Virus record (IMG/VR): IMGVR_UViG_3300005253_000114
Span: 1 to 46,375 of that record
Length of the DNA stretch: 46,375 nucleotides
Strand: one strand, 5' to 3'
Source: a virus
Positions 30,325-37,887 of the stretch are shown piece after piece. The first letter of the stretch is position 1, and the number at the start of each line of letters is the position of its first letter. The notes below the pieces were generated by a model. The model searched no databases. It was not told where the DNA came from and saw only the letters and a list, made by a program, of their open reading frames with translations. Made by a program: the position numbers and the translations under genes.

Positions 30325-30423
30325 ATGATAAAGCTGATGATCCGCGTGCTGGGAAAATCCACGATCGGGTGTCTCAATCACAGAGGACTGATTCCGAATA
30401 ACGCGATGAGTCAGATCCGATGA
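30325..30423 (+). CDS. Small ORF, 32 aa
   Basis: ATG 30325 follows a perfect GGAGGGG ribosome site. The peptide MIKLMIRVLGKSTIGCLNHRG is hydrophobic and basic. The TGA overlaps the next ATG (ATGA). Good start signal and overlap favour expression; function unknown. Confidence 0.5.
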   Translation: MIKLMIRVLGKSTIGCLNHRGLIPNNAMSQIR

Positions 30424-30638
30424 GAGTACGAGTCATAGATAAGCCTCCGATCGAAAAGAAGCACGGAGTCAAGCTGGGGAACGAGTACGAGGTTCTTGGC
30501 GAGACTGAGAGGCATACTTACTCGGACGGGTCACCGAAGAGGCACTCGCACAATAGATCTGTCTGGATCATGGGTGCGGCAGGAGAGAAGGTGAAGCTCT
30601 TGCGCCACGAGTGGGAAGACGCCGATGACTCAGCGTGA
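30420..30638 (+). CDS. Hypothetical protein, 72 aa
   Basis: ATG 30420 overlaps the preceding TGA. Beta-type N-terminus (RVRVIDKPPIEKKHGVKLGNEYEVLGE), central polar loop with YSDGSPKRHSHN, then strand RSVWIMGAAGEKVKLLRHEW. Resembles small SH3/KOW-like folds. The gene overlaps the next one by 14 bp. Function unknown. Confidence 0.6.
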   Translation: MRVRVIDKPPIEKKHGVKLGNEYEVLGETERHTYSDGSPKRHSHNRSVWIMGAAGEKVKLLRHEWEDADDSA

Positions 30639-30807
30639 GGCAAAGAGACGAGTACTTCGGTACTGGGGAGCTGCTATGCAGATCGAAATAGCGTCGTTCC
30701 TCTTGGAGGAAGAGGATGTTGAGGATGATGACTGGGCACGTCTTTGGGACGCACAGGTCGAGTTGGGTGACGAGCTGATACGACGGGGTGAGAGTTCGCC
30801 TAAGTAA
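30625..30807 (+). CDS. Small helical acidic protein, 60 aa
   Basis: ATG 30625. Two helices: REAKRRVLRYWGAAMQIEIASFLLEEEDVEDDDW and ARLWDAQVELGDELIRRG. A basic N-terminus and acidic middle give a dipolar helix. It is followed by a gap that contains the conserved junction motif. No family is recognised. Confidence 0.6.
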   Translation: MTQREAKRRVLRYWGAAMQIEIASFLLEEEDVEDDDWARLWDAQVELGDELIRRGESSPK

Positions 30808-30813
30808 CGTCTG

Positions 30814-30834
30814 ATCGCACAAGGCATAGGCTGG
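30814..30834 (+). promoter_or_regulatory. Conserved junction motif (ATCGCACAAGGCATAGGCTG)
   Basis: This copy lies 7 nt after the stop of the previous gene and ends about 10 nt before the ATG at 30844. It matches the copies at 8449 and 35706 over about 18-20 bases. Confidence 0.5.
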
Positions 30835-30843
30835 AGGTGCTTG

Positions 30844-31050
30844 ATGATTACGGTTGTAAAGAACGGTGCGGATCAGATTATGATTGGGCTGGCGGAAGTG
30901 AGCTTGGATGCAGTGCTAACCATCGATTCAGGGGGCATGCGAATCGTGATCGGGAGAGAAGGTCAGCTCGGGAAAGATGAGACTCCCGACCGATACAAGA
31001 CGTGGATCGACGGCTACATCGCAGGTAGGTTGTCAGCGAGAGAGAAATGA
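30844..31050 (+). CDS. Hypothetical protein, 68 aa
   Basis: ATG 30844 (an in-frame TTG precedes it) is about 9 nt after TGGAGG. The sequence is beta-rich (ITVVKNGADQIMIGLAEVSLDAVLTIDSGGMRIVIGR) with a helical end (YKTWIDGYIAGRLSAREK). The stop overlaps the ThyX-like ATG. Function unknown. Confidence 0.6.
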   Translation: MITVVKNGADQIMIGLAEVSLDAVLTIDSGGMRIVIGREGQLGKDETPDRYKTWIDGYIAGRLSAREK

Positions 31051-31949
31051 CTGAACAGACCACGAAGACACCTGGACCTTACGAGGCTGTCGTCCTCGCT
31101 GACTCTATCGCGTCGGGTGTTCGCCTGACTACGCTCTGCTGCACGTTCCCTCGGATCGTGCTTGCTGAGTTCAATACGCATCGGGTATTCAGTCGTAACT
31201 CTGCCAGCTCGCGCGCGATCCCGGTGAAGAGGCGCATCGCGCAGATCCAGGCGAACCCTTATGTTCCTCTCTCGTTCGGCAAGAACAAGCGTGGGATGCA
31301 GGCAAAGGCCGAGGAGGTCGCCGACGCCGAAAAGGCGCGTCTCTCGTGGGCGTTGGCCCAGGACTACGCGTGTCTGCAAGCTGCAAGCCTCGCGTCGATC
31401 GGTCTCCACAAGCAGTGGGCGAACCGGCTCCTTGAGCCTTTCGCCTGGCACACGGTGATCGTGTCGGCGACAGAGTGGGACAACTACTTCGCGCTTCGCG
31501 ATTCGGAGCACGCGCAGCCAGAGATCGCGAAGGTCACGCGGGCGATGAAGATCGCGAGGATTGAGAGCACGCCGATCGAGATGGATCCGGGTGACTGGCA
31601 TCTACCGCTCTGCGGCATCGCAACTGCACGTCGCGCGGAGGACATCGACACACTCGTCAAGCTCTGCGTCGCGCGCTGTGCCGCCATCTCCTACGAGCGG
31701 CACATGGAGCAGAATGTCGAGAAAGCACTCGACCGCTACGATAAGCTCCTGTCAGCGGGGCACATGAGTCCCTTCGAGCACGCTGCCGTCGTCGGCACAC
31801 CACATCCGGCCTACGGCGGAGAGGTGTACGTGAGCGGTGACAGCTTCACCGCTCAAGGTCCGTTCATCGGCAACTTCCGTGCGCCTTGGATCCAACATCG
31901 TAAGATGCTTCCTGGTGAGGCAGTCTTCGGGAGCATGATTGATGAGTGA
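31047..31949 (+). CDS. Flavin-dependent thymidylate synthase-like protein (ThyX family)
   Basis: 300 aa. The core EFNTHRVFSRNSASSRAIPVKRR (about residues 43-65) matches the ThyX motif RHRxxSxxxxSxR, with Thr in place of the first Arg. Further features are VARCAAISYERH and KLLSAGHMSPFEHAAVVGTP, a typical ThyX C-terminal segment. The family methylates or hydroxymethylates dUMP using FAD and tetrahydrofolate. Context (DNA-modifying genes at 21-28 kb) leaves open a modified-pyrimidine nucleotide product. The next gene overlaps it by 8 bp. Confidence 0.83.
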   Translation: MTEQTTKTPGPYEAVVLADSIASGVRLTTLCCTFPRIVLAEFNTHRVFSRNSASSRAIPVKRRIAQIQANPYVPLSFGKNKRGMQAKAEEVADAEKARLSWALAQDYACLQAASLASIGLHKQWANRLLEPFAWHTVIVSATEWDNYFALRDSEHAQPEIAKVTRAMKIARIESTPIEMDPGDWHLPLCGIATARRAEDIDTLVKLCVARCAAISYERHMEQNVEKALDRYDKLLSAGHMSPFEHAAVVGTPHPAYGGEVYVSGDSFTAQGPFIGNFRAPWIQHRKMLPGEAVFGSMIDE

Positions 31950-32550
31950 GTGTATTACTGAAGACTGTCACGCCTTCAGTACCGCGGGATCAATCTACTG
32001 TAACAAGCACTACCACTCTCTCGGTGACAACGAGGATAACCAGATGTCTGTGTGTAACGTCGGAGGATGTGAGAAACCTACGACAGAAAAGTCGATCTAC
32101 TGTTTAGATCACAAGTACCCTCAAGGTCATCCGTTCGTTGCTAATGAGCAAGCTGTTCGAGAAGGGCTCAAAGGAGTTATGACGGTGGAGTTCGCTGGTA
32201 AGCATTTCGAACCGCATGAGCTTGTTATGCTTTTTGAGGACGGGCCTACGTGTTCGCTCCGAGACTGTACTGATCTTGTTTTCGCCGACAGTCTGTGTCG
32301 TGGACATTGGGGTCCACCAGACGAGCCAGTGGCTGTAAATCACCCAGCGCATTACGGAGGCAAGGACAATCCGTACGAGGTGATCAAGGTCACTGATGTG
32401 TGGCTGACCCTCGAAGAGAACATCGGAGCAATGAAGTTCAACGCGATCAAGTACATCGCACGAGCAGGGAAGAAGGAAGATCTTCTCAAGGATCTGAAGA
32501 AGGCTAAGTGGTACCTGAATCATCTGATCGAGAAGCTGGAGGAACAATGA
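31942..32550 (+). CDS. Cys/His-rich protein with C-terminal DUF3310 domain
   Basis: 202 aa from ATG 31942. The first 100 residues contain three related zinc-like segments: CITEDCHAFSTAGSIYCNKHY, CNVGGCEKPTTEKSIYCLDH and CSLRDCTDLVFADSLCRGHW. Residues about 130-202 form DUF3310: VNHPAHYGGKDNPYEVIKV, GAMKFNAIKYIARAGKKEDLLKDLKKAKWYL. DUF3310 occurs in phage nucleotide-metabolism neighbourhoods; it follows a ThyX-like gene here. The zinc repeats are a tandem fusion not usual for the family. Confidence 0.82.
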   Translation: MSECITEDCHAFSTAGSIYCNKHYHSLGDNEDNQMSVCNVGGCEKPTTEKSIYCLDHKYPQGHPFVANEQAVREGLKGVMTVEFAGKHFEPHELVMLFEDGPTCSLRDCTDLVFADSLCRGHWGPPDEPVAVNHPAHYGGKDNPYEVIKVTDVWLTLEENIGAMKFNAIKYIARAGKKEDLLKDLKKAKWYLNHLIEKLEEQ

Positions 32551-32822
32551 GTAGGAAGTCATCGTGTGAGGTCACGTGCGACGGTTGCTCTAAGACCAGT
32601 CAGGAGAAGGACGAGCATGACATCCCTGAAGGTTGGACACATATCGCGATCCAGCAACCTAAGCTCACTACGGGTCTGGGTCGCCGGCCTAGTGACTACA
32701 AGACAAAAGAGATCGATCTCTGTAAGCAGTGTGCTACACAGGAGCATCTCAAGCTTGTGATCGAAGTTATCACCAAAGCAAAGGGATGGCTGCGATCGAA
32801 GCCCATCGCGGAGCTGGCATGA
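32547..32822 (+). CDS. Small zinc-binding protein, 91 aa
   Basis: ATG 32547 overlaps the preceding TGA. CEVTCDGCSKTSQEKDEHDIPEGWTHIA and LCKQCATQEHL provide two CxxC pairs about 47 residues apart, consistent with a zinc ribbon. It is short and possibly nucleic-acid binding. The family is unknown. Confidence 0.6.
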   Translation: MSRKSSCEVTCDGCSKTSQEKDEHDIPEGWTHIAIQQPKLTTGLGRRPSDYKTKEIDLCKQCATQEHLKLVIEVITKAKGWLRSKPIAELA

Positions 32823-33112
32823 CTGACGACAACAAGATCGACAAGGGGACACTGATCCCGATCACCACCGACGAGGTGGAGCAGGACGAGGCGATCAGGT
32901 TGTCGACGAAGGCTGCGCTGAAGATTCTGCGAACCGACAAGATCGCAGCACTCGTACTCGGTGTGATCATAGACAACGAAGACGGAACCATGAAGTTCAT
33001 CCAGGGTAAGATGAGCGGTGTCCACGAGTGCATGGTCGTTGGTATGATCGAGGAGTTGAAGTTCGGCTACATGCACCAAGAACCTGGTGTGATCAATATC
33101 GAGGACGACTGA
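32819..33112 (+). CDS. Hypothetical protein, 97 aa
   Basis: ATG 32819 overlaps the preceding TGA. Sequence TLIPITTDEVEQDEAIRLSTKAALKILRTDKIAALVLGVIIDNEDGTMKFIQGKMSG is a helix plus beta-hairpin pattern, then a helix containing MVVGMIEELKFGY. No family is recognised. Confidence 0.6.
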   Translation: MTDDNKIDKGTLIPITTDEVEQDEAIRLSTKAALKILRTDKIAALVLGVIIDNEDGTMKFIQGKMSGVHECMVVGMIEELKFGYMHQEPGVINIEDD

Positions 33113-33744
33113 TGAAGATCGTACTGAAGAGAGACTCTGCTAGAGTACCAGACGAGGAGATCGACACTTCGGGGATGCCTGAAACTCTAGTCGAGATCCA
33201 CGAGGCGTACGCTGGTCCGATCTTCGTAACAGACCAAGGCGAGTTCCTCGTAGTCATGCGCGACAATGGGATCGAAGTCTGGTGGAACAATCGGTGTGTC
33301 TGGTCTTCCACACGGCTGATCCCCATTATTCCGGACGAGATCACCGTGCGTGGGCTGAAGGGGCCGCAGGCGAAGGTTCCTACTATCGACGAGATGTACG
33401 AGATACTCGCTCGGTTCTGTGCATCTCACTTTGGGAAACGGGGGGAGAAGGCCCGGATCTCGATACCTGCGAATCCCAAGTATGACGACGATCTGATGCT
33501 GATGGCGTTCATCGAGTCGTACACTTGTCTGCTATCGGAACATCGCCGGATCGAACGTGCATGTGACCAGCTTGAGGTCCAGCTCGCCGGATGTGGTGTG
33601 ATCGCTCAGGGCTACGGCAAGAGCGACGAGGTGAAGAGTGGTGATTACGGATGGAGTGGATCGTACGAAGATGTGAAAAAGCTGCGAGTGAAGATGGAGA
33701 AGCTGGAGGAACTTTTGCGTCCTCTACGACCGGGAGAAGATTGA
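33112..33744 (+). CDS. Hypothetical protein, 210 aa
   Basis: ATG 33112. The first 90 residues are beta-rich (MKIVLKRDSARVPDEEIDTSG..ETLVEIHEAYAGPIFVTDQGEFLVVMRDNGIEVWWNN). The rest is helical, with LMAFIESYTCLLSEHRRIERACDQLEVQL, and ends in a coiled coil (KKLRVKMEKLEELLRPL). No family is recognised. Confidence 0.6.
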   Translation: MKIVLKRDSARVPDEEIDTSGMPETLVEIHEAYAGPIFVTDQGEFLVVMRDNGIEVWWNNRCVWSSTRLIPIIPDEITVRGLKGPQAKVPTIDEMYEILARFCASHFGKRGEKARISIPANPKYDDDLMLMAFIESYTCLLSEHRRIERACDQLEVQLAGCGVIAQGYGKSDEVKSGDYGWSGSYEDVKKLRVKMEKLEELLRPLRPGED

Positions 33745-33929
33745 TGCCGAAGAAGATCGAGCTCTCTCCATACCAGCGGATCATGCGTAATGCTTATCTC
33801 GGGAAGGGAGTACGGTTGAATGCTCGGGAAGTGATGGAGTTGTCGTTCGATGAAGCGATCAAGACTGCTGCTGCCGGTGATGATGAACAGGACGAAGAGG
33901 ATGTAGAGATCTGGCTTCCTGATGACTGA
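33744..33929 (+). CDS. Small acidic hypothetical protein, 61 aa
   Basis: ATG 33744 overlaps the preceding TGA. PKKIELSPYQRIMRNAYLGKGVRLNAREVMELSFDEAIKTAAAGDD and an acidic tail (EQDEEDVEIWLPDD). Probably helical. No family is recognised. Confidence 0.55.
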   Translation: MPKKIELSPYQRIMRNAYLGKGVRLNAREVMELSFDEAIKTAAAGDDEQDEEDVEIWLPDD

Positions 33930-34209
33930 CAAGTGCAGACATTGTAGGCTGCCGAATCGAGACGACGGTTACGACGCGTGTCTTGGAATGATCGTAGGCG
34001 CGATGAATGCGTGTTGCGGTCATGGTGACGTCAAGTGTGCCTACATCCAGTACCGAGCCGAAGATGCACCTGACGCGATAGGTACGTGGAACTGCTGGTG
34101 CGTCATCGGCGATGCCACTGAACGTGGGAAGTGTTCGCAGTGCGGGGACGAGCGGACGTTCCGCATCTCCGGTGAAGAGGTGGTCTTGTTTCTCAAGGTG
34201 GTGGATTGA
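33922..34209 (+). CDS. Cysteine-rich zinc-binding protein, 95 aa
   Basis: ATG 33922 overlaps the upstream gene by 8 bp. Cysteine sites are spread along the chain: CRHCRLPN, DACLGMIVGAMNACCGHG, DVKCAYIQ, TWNCWCV and GKCSQCGDE. Eleven cysteines in 95 residues suggest two zinc sites. It sits directly before TerL, 20 bp from its start. No family is recognised. Confidence 0.6.
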   Translation: MTDKCRHCRLPNRDDGYDACLGMIVGAMNACCGHGDVKCAYIQYRAEDAPDAIGTWNCWCVIGDATERGKCSQCGDERTFRISGEEVVLFLKVVD

Positions 34210-34217
34210 TCTCGTGC

Positions 34218-34255
34218 TACGCTGTCTAGATGCTCCTCACCGACCAGACAGAAGT
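34218..34255 (+). promoter_or_regulatory. TACGCT box and hairpin at the terL start
   Basis: TGCTACGCT (34215-34223) resembles the extended -10 TGnTAtaaT. It is followed by CTGTCT (34222-34227) and AGACAG (34246-34251), a 6-bp inverted repeat whose loop contains the ATG of terL at 34230. No -35 is visible. The ATG lacks a Shine-Dalgarno. Confidence 0.35.
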
Positions 34256-35696
34256 TCGTATGGCTCTCGACCGCTATCGGCGAGTCAGGGCCAAAGTCGC
34301 ACGGCGCAATCCCAACGAGTGCGTAGAGTTTGTACTCAAGGACGAGACAACGCAGAAGCCTGTGAAGCAGGCGATGCATCACGAGAGGATCCAGCGCTCG
34401 TTCACCGAGGAAGATCGAGTCATTGTCTGGTCGCATGTCGGCGCCGGCAAGACTCAGCAGGCGATTGGCAGACTCCTCTACGAGATCGGGAACGACCCAC
34501 TTCAGCGTTGGATTGTCGCGTCACGAGGCATGACGCAGTCCACGAAGATTGTTCGGCAGGTCAGGCAATACATCGAACAGTCGATCGAGCTGCGCGAGGT
34601 GTTCCCTCACTTGAGGCCGAGCAGAGGCGACCCCTGGACCGACACGCAGATCACAGTAGACCGACCGGGGCGACCAAAAGACCCGACGCTTCGTGCGATT
34701 GGCACCGACACAGCGACTACGTTGGGGACGCGAGCCAATGGAGCACTGCTGGATGACGTGCTGAGCTGGGACAACACGGCCACACCGCGACAGCGAGAGA
34801 AGCTGTGGGAGTGGTACAACGCGAACATCGTGTCGAGGTTGGAGCCCGGAGCGAAGGTTTGGTGCATTGGCACCGCGTTCCATCCAGAAGATCTGATGCA
34901 CCGGATGGCGAAGCTGAAGTCGTTCAGCTACTACAAGTTCCCCGTCATCGATCCCGCGACGGGCAATCCCATGTGGCCGGAGAAGTGGGGGCACGCTAGG
35001 ATCGAGGAGCGACGTAACGAGACTACTCCGCACGAGTTCGCTCGCACGATGCTGTGCACTCCGCTCGATGACGCGCGAGCCAGATTCAAGCGGGCGTGGA
35101 TCGATCAGTGCATGGCGAGGGGTGACGGGAAGAAGAGCGCCTTCGCACTCAAGTCGGTTCCGCTAGGCTACAGAGTCTACACTGGAGTGGATCTGGGGCA
35201 CCGTCAGAAGAAGAACAGCGACGAGACTGTGTTGTTCACGATCATCGTGCACCCGAATGAGGACCGCGAGATTCTCTGCATTGAGTCCGGCCGATGGACT
35301 GGCGGTGACATCGTCGACAAGATCATCGATACTTACAATCGGTTCCTCGGGATCATGGTCGTGGAGAACAACGCGGCTCAGCAGTTCATACTGGATTTCA
35401 CCAAGAAGAAGAGTGCTGTACCCGTGGTCCCGTTCACCACGGGTCGGAACAAGCTGCACCCTGAGTTCGGTATTGAGGGACTCGCAGCTGAGATGGCGAA
35501 CAGCAAGTGGATCATCCCGTCAACAGGGGGTATCCCTGCGAACCATCAGATCGCGTCTTTCATTGAAGAGATGATGTACTACGACCCGAGGTCGCATACA
35601 GGGGATCGACTGATGGCTGCCTGGTTCGCTAAGGAAGCGTCACGTAAGAAGCCGAAGCGATCCGGTCGCGGACGGATTGATCTGCTGTCACGCTAA
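34230..35696 (+). CDS. terL: Terminase large subunit
   Basis: 488 aa. ATPase: RVIVWSHVGAGKTQQAIG (Walker A, about residue 68), GALLDDVLSWD (Walker B with catalytic acid), KVWCIGTAFHPEDLM (coupling motif). Nuclease: YRVYTGVDLGHRQKKNSDETV (RNase H-like catalytic Asp, about residue 312), MVVENNAAQQFIL, and GDRLMAAWFAKEA near the end. It cuts and packages the genome into the prohead with the small subunit and portal. The DNA-binding helices at the C-terminus are short. Confidence 0.92.
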   Translation: MLLTDQTEVRMALDRYRRVRAKVARRNPNECVEFVLKDETTQKPVKQAMHHERIQRSFTEEDRVIVWSHVGAGKTQQAIGRLLYEIGNDPLQRWIVASRGMTQSTKIVRQVRQYIEQSIELREVFPHLRPSRGDPWTDTQITVDRPGRPKDPTLRAIGTDTATTLGTRANGALLDDVLSWDNTATPRQREKLWEWYNANIVSRLEPGAKVWCIGTAFHPEDLMHRMAKLKSFSYYKFPVIDPATGNPMWPEKWGHARIEERRNETTPHEFARTMLCTPLDDARARFKRAWIDQCMARGDGKKSAFALKSVPLGYRVYTGVDLGHRQKKNSDETVLFTIIVHPNEDREILCIESGRWTGGDIVDKIIDTYNRFLGIMVVENNAAQQFILDFTKKKSAVPVVPFTTGRNKLHPEFGIEGLAAEMANSKWIIPSTGGIPANHQIASFIEEMMYYDPRSHTGDRLMAAWFAKEASRKKPKRSGRGRIDLLSR

Positions 35697-35705
35697 CTCG
35701 TGAGC

Positions 35706-35728
35706 ATCCGCACAAGGCATAGGTTGTG
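35706..35728 (+). promoter_or_regulatory. Conserved junction motif (ATCCGCACAAGGCATAGGTTG)
   Basis: The block lies 10 nt after the terL stop and runs into the GTG start of the next gene at 35726. It matches the copies at 8449 and 30814 over about 20 bases; the three flanking genes are otherwise unrelated. Confidence 0.5.
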
Positions 35729-35932
35729 GCTAGCTACAACGAGTTGCAGTGTGCTCTCGAACATGAGCACGTCTACACGCGTCTTGAGATGGGACTATTC
35801 CATTTTGAGGCTACTGAGGAAGAGCGAGATGCTCTTGTCGTAGCAACGTGTCTACTTGCGTGGGAAGATCGAAATAACATTTTGTTCTTTGTAGTAGATC
35901 GAGCGAAAACTAGACTAGGTATCGAAGTATGA
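35726..35932 (+). CDS. Paralogue-family small protein (copy 1), 68 aa
   Basis: GTG 35726 overlaps the junction motif. The last 45 residues, FHFEATEEERDALVVATCLLAWEDRNNILFFVVDRAKTRL, match the tandem copies that follow: an acidic lead, DALVVA, an amphipathic helix and a V-D-R terminal helix. The family is not recognised. Copies lie side by side up to 37.8 kb. Confidence 0.65.
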   Translation: MASYNELQCALEHEHVYTRLEMGLFHFEATEEERDALVVATCLLAWEDRNNILFFVVDRAKTRLGIEV

Positions 35933-36137
35933 GCAACTGGATGGAGAGGGCTCAGTTCAACTTCGTGGTTGACGATGCCGGCGTCAAGGGATCTTCTGGA
36001 CTGAAGAAGAGAAGTTGCTCTATGTGGAAAACGCCGATCAAGAGAACAAAGACGCTCTGGTGGTTGCGACTGGACTTGAAGACTGGAGTGCTGCTGATGC
36101 TGTTATATCCGTAGTGATCGATCGGGTGTTGGAATGA
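35929..36137 (+). pseudogene. Paralogue copy 2, frameshifted
   Basis: The frame from ATG 35929 starts SNWMERAQFNFVVDDAGVKG, then would run into a poor Arg/Leu sequence to TAG at 36114. In the -1 frame, from about 35988, the sequence is IFWTEEEKLLYVENADQENKDALVVATGLEDWSAADAVIS VVIDRVLE (shown in pieces), which aligns with copy 1, and it ends TGA 36135-36137 overlapping the next ATG. So one base is missing or extra near 35980-35990, or a -1 frameshift occurs at AAGGGA. Confidence 0.65.
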
Positions 36138-36448
36138 GTGAACTCTCAAACAAGCTTACTGCTCGTGCCAGGATCTTGCATCGCACTCGTTTCGCACTAA
36201 AGGCGTTCGGGTACAACAAGATGATCACGTGGATCGAACAGAACGTGGATCGCGAGAACCAAGATGCTATTCTGGTTTTGTACCAGATGGCTATAGATCG
36301 ATCTGACTACGCAGGTCCGTACTACGAGTTCGATCGCGCGGGACCAGAAGCTCGTGTTCTACAGGAACTCATGACACCGATCCTCAAGCGTGCAACTGAG
36401 CAAAGCTTCAAGACTCAAAGAGAACGCTACATCGAGTCTAAGAAATGA
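36134..36448 (+). CDS. Paralogue-family protein (copy 3), 104 aa
   Basis: ATG 36134 overlaps the frameshifted copy's true stop. The middle, RTRFALKAFGYNKMITWIEQNVDRENQDAILVLYQMAIDR, corresponds to the family core (E-NQDAILVLYQ like EE-RDALVVAT). It has a longer C-terminal extension (PEARVLQELMTPILKRATEQ). No family is recognised. Confidence 0.6.
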   Translation: MSELSNKLTARARILHRTRFALKAFGYNKMITWIEQNVDRENQDAILVLYQMAIDRSDYAGPYYEFDRAGPEARVLQELMTPILKRATEQSFKTQRERYIESKK

Positions 36449-36735
36449 CTCCTGAAGAACAGAAACAGACGATCATAAATCGCACGACCGTTGCTCTTGT
36501 GACCTTCGGGTACCACTACACAGCTAGTTGGATCAAGGAGTACCTGACGATAGAGGAGTGTGAAGCGGCGATCTCACTTTACCAGATAACCCACCTTGCT
36601 GAGCTTGCACGTTTCGGTACGTCGAGCGAGCAACTTGCAGTCGACGACATCATGGGTGGTGTCTACGAGCGCAATCCCGAGTTTAGAACACAGTATTGGG
36701 CGGGTCTTGCGAATGGGCGAGGCCAGCACCGGTGA
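36445..36735 (+). CDS. Paralogue-family protein (copy 4), 96 aa
   Basis: ATG 36445 overlaps the preceding TGA. TVALVTFGYHYTASWIKEYLTIEECEAAISLYQITHL parallels copy 3 closely (RTRFALKAFGYNKMITWIEQNV-DRENQDAILVLYQ), followed by a divergent C-terminal helix region. No known family. Confidence 0.6.
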   Translation: MTPEEQKQTIINRTTVALVTFGYHYTASWIKEYLTIEECEAAISLYQITHLAELARFGTSSEQLAVDDIMGGVYERNPEFRTQYWAGLANGRGQHR

Positions 36736-37019
36736 CTCAGAGGATCAAAGACGCGTTCGCTGGTGCGATCAAGACCGGATACGCGCCCGACATGACCTCG
36801 AAATCACGGAGAGCTGCGCGAGCGATGCTTTGGAGTTGGTTCGAGAATAGTTGGAATCGTCGCGATCTGGACGTGAGCCTTACGCATTGTCTGGAGTACA
36901 TTGAGTATGCCTCTGAAGAGGAGAAGGATGCGTTGATCGTTGCTCGTGCTCTAAAAGACAACAAGGCTGCGGCAGACATCAGCGACAGGATCTTGGAGCG
37001 TTACCGTGATGAGTCTTGA
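36732..37019 (+). CDS. Paralogue-family protein (copy 5), 95 aa
   Basis: GTG 36732 overlaps the preceding TGA (GTGA); a longer in-frame extension upstream is rejected. The core SLTHCLEYIEYASEEEKDALIVARALKDNKAAADISDRILERY matches copy 1 (ATEEERDALVVATCLLAWEDRNNILFFVVDRAKTR). The N-terminal half is basic (KSRRAARAMLWSWFENSWNRRDL). No known family. Confidence 0.62.
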   Translation: MTQRIKDAFAGAIKTGYAPDMTSKSRRAARAMLWSWFENSWNRRDLDVSLTHCLEYIEYASEEEKDALIVARALKDNKAAADISDRILERYRDES

Positions 37020-37239
37020 AGCCATCCGCGATAACCTAGACGAGATCATTGGTGCGACGGTCGCGATAAGGTGGCTGGTGTTTGTTTCGGAAAAAAACTA
37101 TGTCAGAGCGAACAGAATCGCATCGCAAGCTTCTTCAAGAGAACGGCAAGCTATTGTCGCAGCGCATAAGCTCGGAGACGCTTTGGCAGTGATCGACATT
37201 GTGAGTGTTATTCAGGCTAGATTGAATAGCCATGGGTGA
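37009..37239 (+). CDS. Paralogue-family protein (copy 6), 76 aa
   Basis: ATG 37009 overlaps copy 5 by 11 bp. The core RIASQASSRERQAIVAAHKLGDALAVIDIVSVIQARLN keeps the acidic/basic lead, the DALxxA-like helix and the terminal V-I-x-R helix. No known family. Confidence 0.6.
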   Translation: MSLEAIRDNLDEIIGATVAIRWLVFVSEKNYVRANRIASQASSRERQAIVAAHKLGDALAVIDIVSVIQARLNSHG

Positions 37240-37834
37240 CCTTGACCGACCGAATCGCGTGATCCGTAATGCAGAGCACGGGTACTACAAGCGGAACTGG
37301 AAGGTGTCGCCCTCGGCCGGTACGCATCGACATCCGCTCTATGGCACGATCCAGAAGATTCAGAGTCTGAACGTGAATGGACGGTGGGAGTACCGAGCGA
37401 TCAGCAAGTCGCTGCGGGATGTGGGGATCCGCGAGGGTTGGCTGTTGAAGAAGTGGAGTAAGCTCGAAACAGCGAAGTACGGTCTGTGGTGTATCTGGAA
37501 GCAGGCGAGCAAGCTGACCGATCGGTACGTGTTGATTACTGGTGGTCGAGTAACCACTCTTGAGACGATGGGGCCGGACGTGGTGGTCAGGATCCCTGTT
37601 ATCGATAAGTACTACGCCGACGAGATCTGGGACTATTTACTCGACGCGATCAGTAGCATCGCTCATGTCAAGATGGTGGGACAACGTGTGTTGGAAGACC
37701 CCGAGTTGCAAGAGGCTGTGATCGTCGCAGGGCGACTTAGGATGCGTGAGGAGATCGAGGCTTTGGCCGGATCGGTTCTCAGCGAGCTAGAGGTGCGCGA
37801 CGCGTTTGTTGCATCCGGCTCTTGGTTAGGATAG
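37232..37834 (+). CDS. Hypothetical protein with a paralogue-like C-terminal tail, 200 aa
   Basis: ATG 37232 overlaps copy 6. The N-terminal 115 residues have a mixed fold with HPLYGTIQKIQSLNVNGRWEYRAISKSL and LWCIWKQASKLTDRYVLITGGRVTTL. The C-terminal end DPELQEAVIVAGRLRMREEIEALAGSVLSELEVRDAF shares the family core of copies 1-6. It could be the fused ancestor or a partner of the small copies. Followed by the terminator hairpin. Confidence 0.65.
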   Translation: MGDLDRPNRVIRNAEHGYYKRNWKVSPSAGTHRHPLYGTIQKIQSLNVNGRWEYRAISKSLRDVGIREGWLLKKWSKLETAKYGLWCIWKQASKLTDRYVLITGGRVTTLETMGPDVVVRIPVIDKYYADEIWDYLLDAISSIAHVKMVGQRVLEDPELQEAVIVAGRLRMREEIEALAGSVLSELEVRDAFVASGSWLG

Positions 37835-37887
37835 AGTTCACAATGCGCTAGATTCCTCTACCACCCTCAATCTTCGTCATGCTCTGG

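Noticed and set aside
35929-36114. 61-aa ORF read straight through as a normal gene
   Set aside because: Its second half has biased Leu/Trp/Lys composition and no family similarity, whereas the -1 frame continues the paralogue core and gives the standard stop/start overlap.
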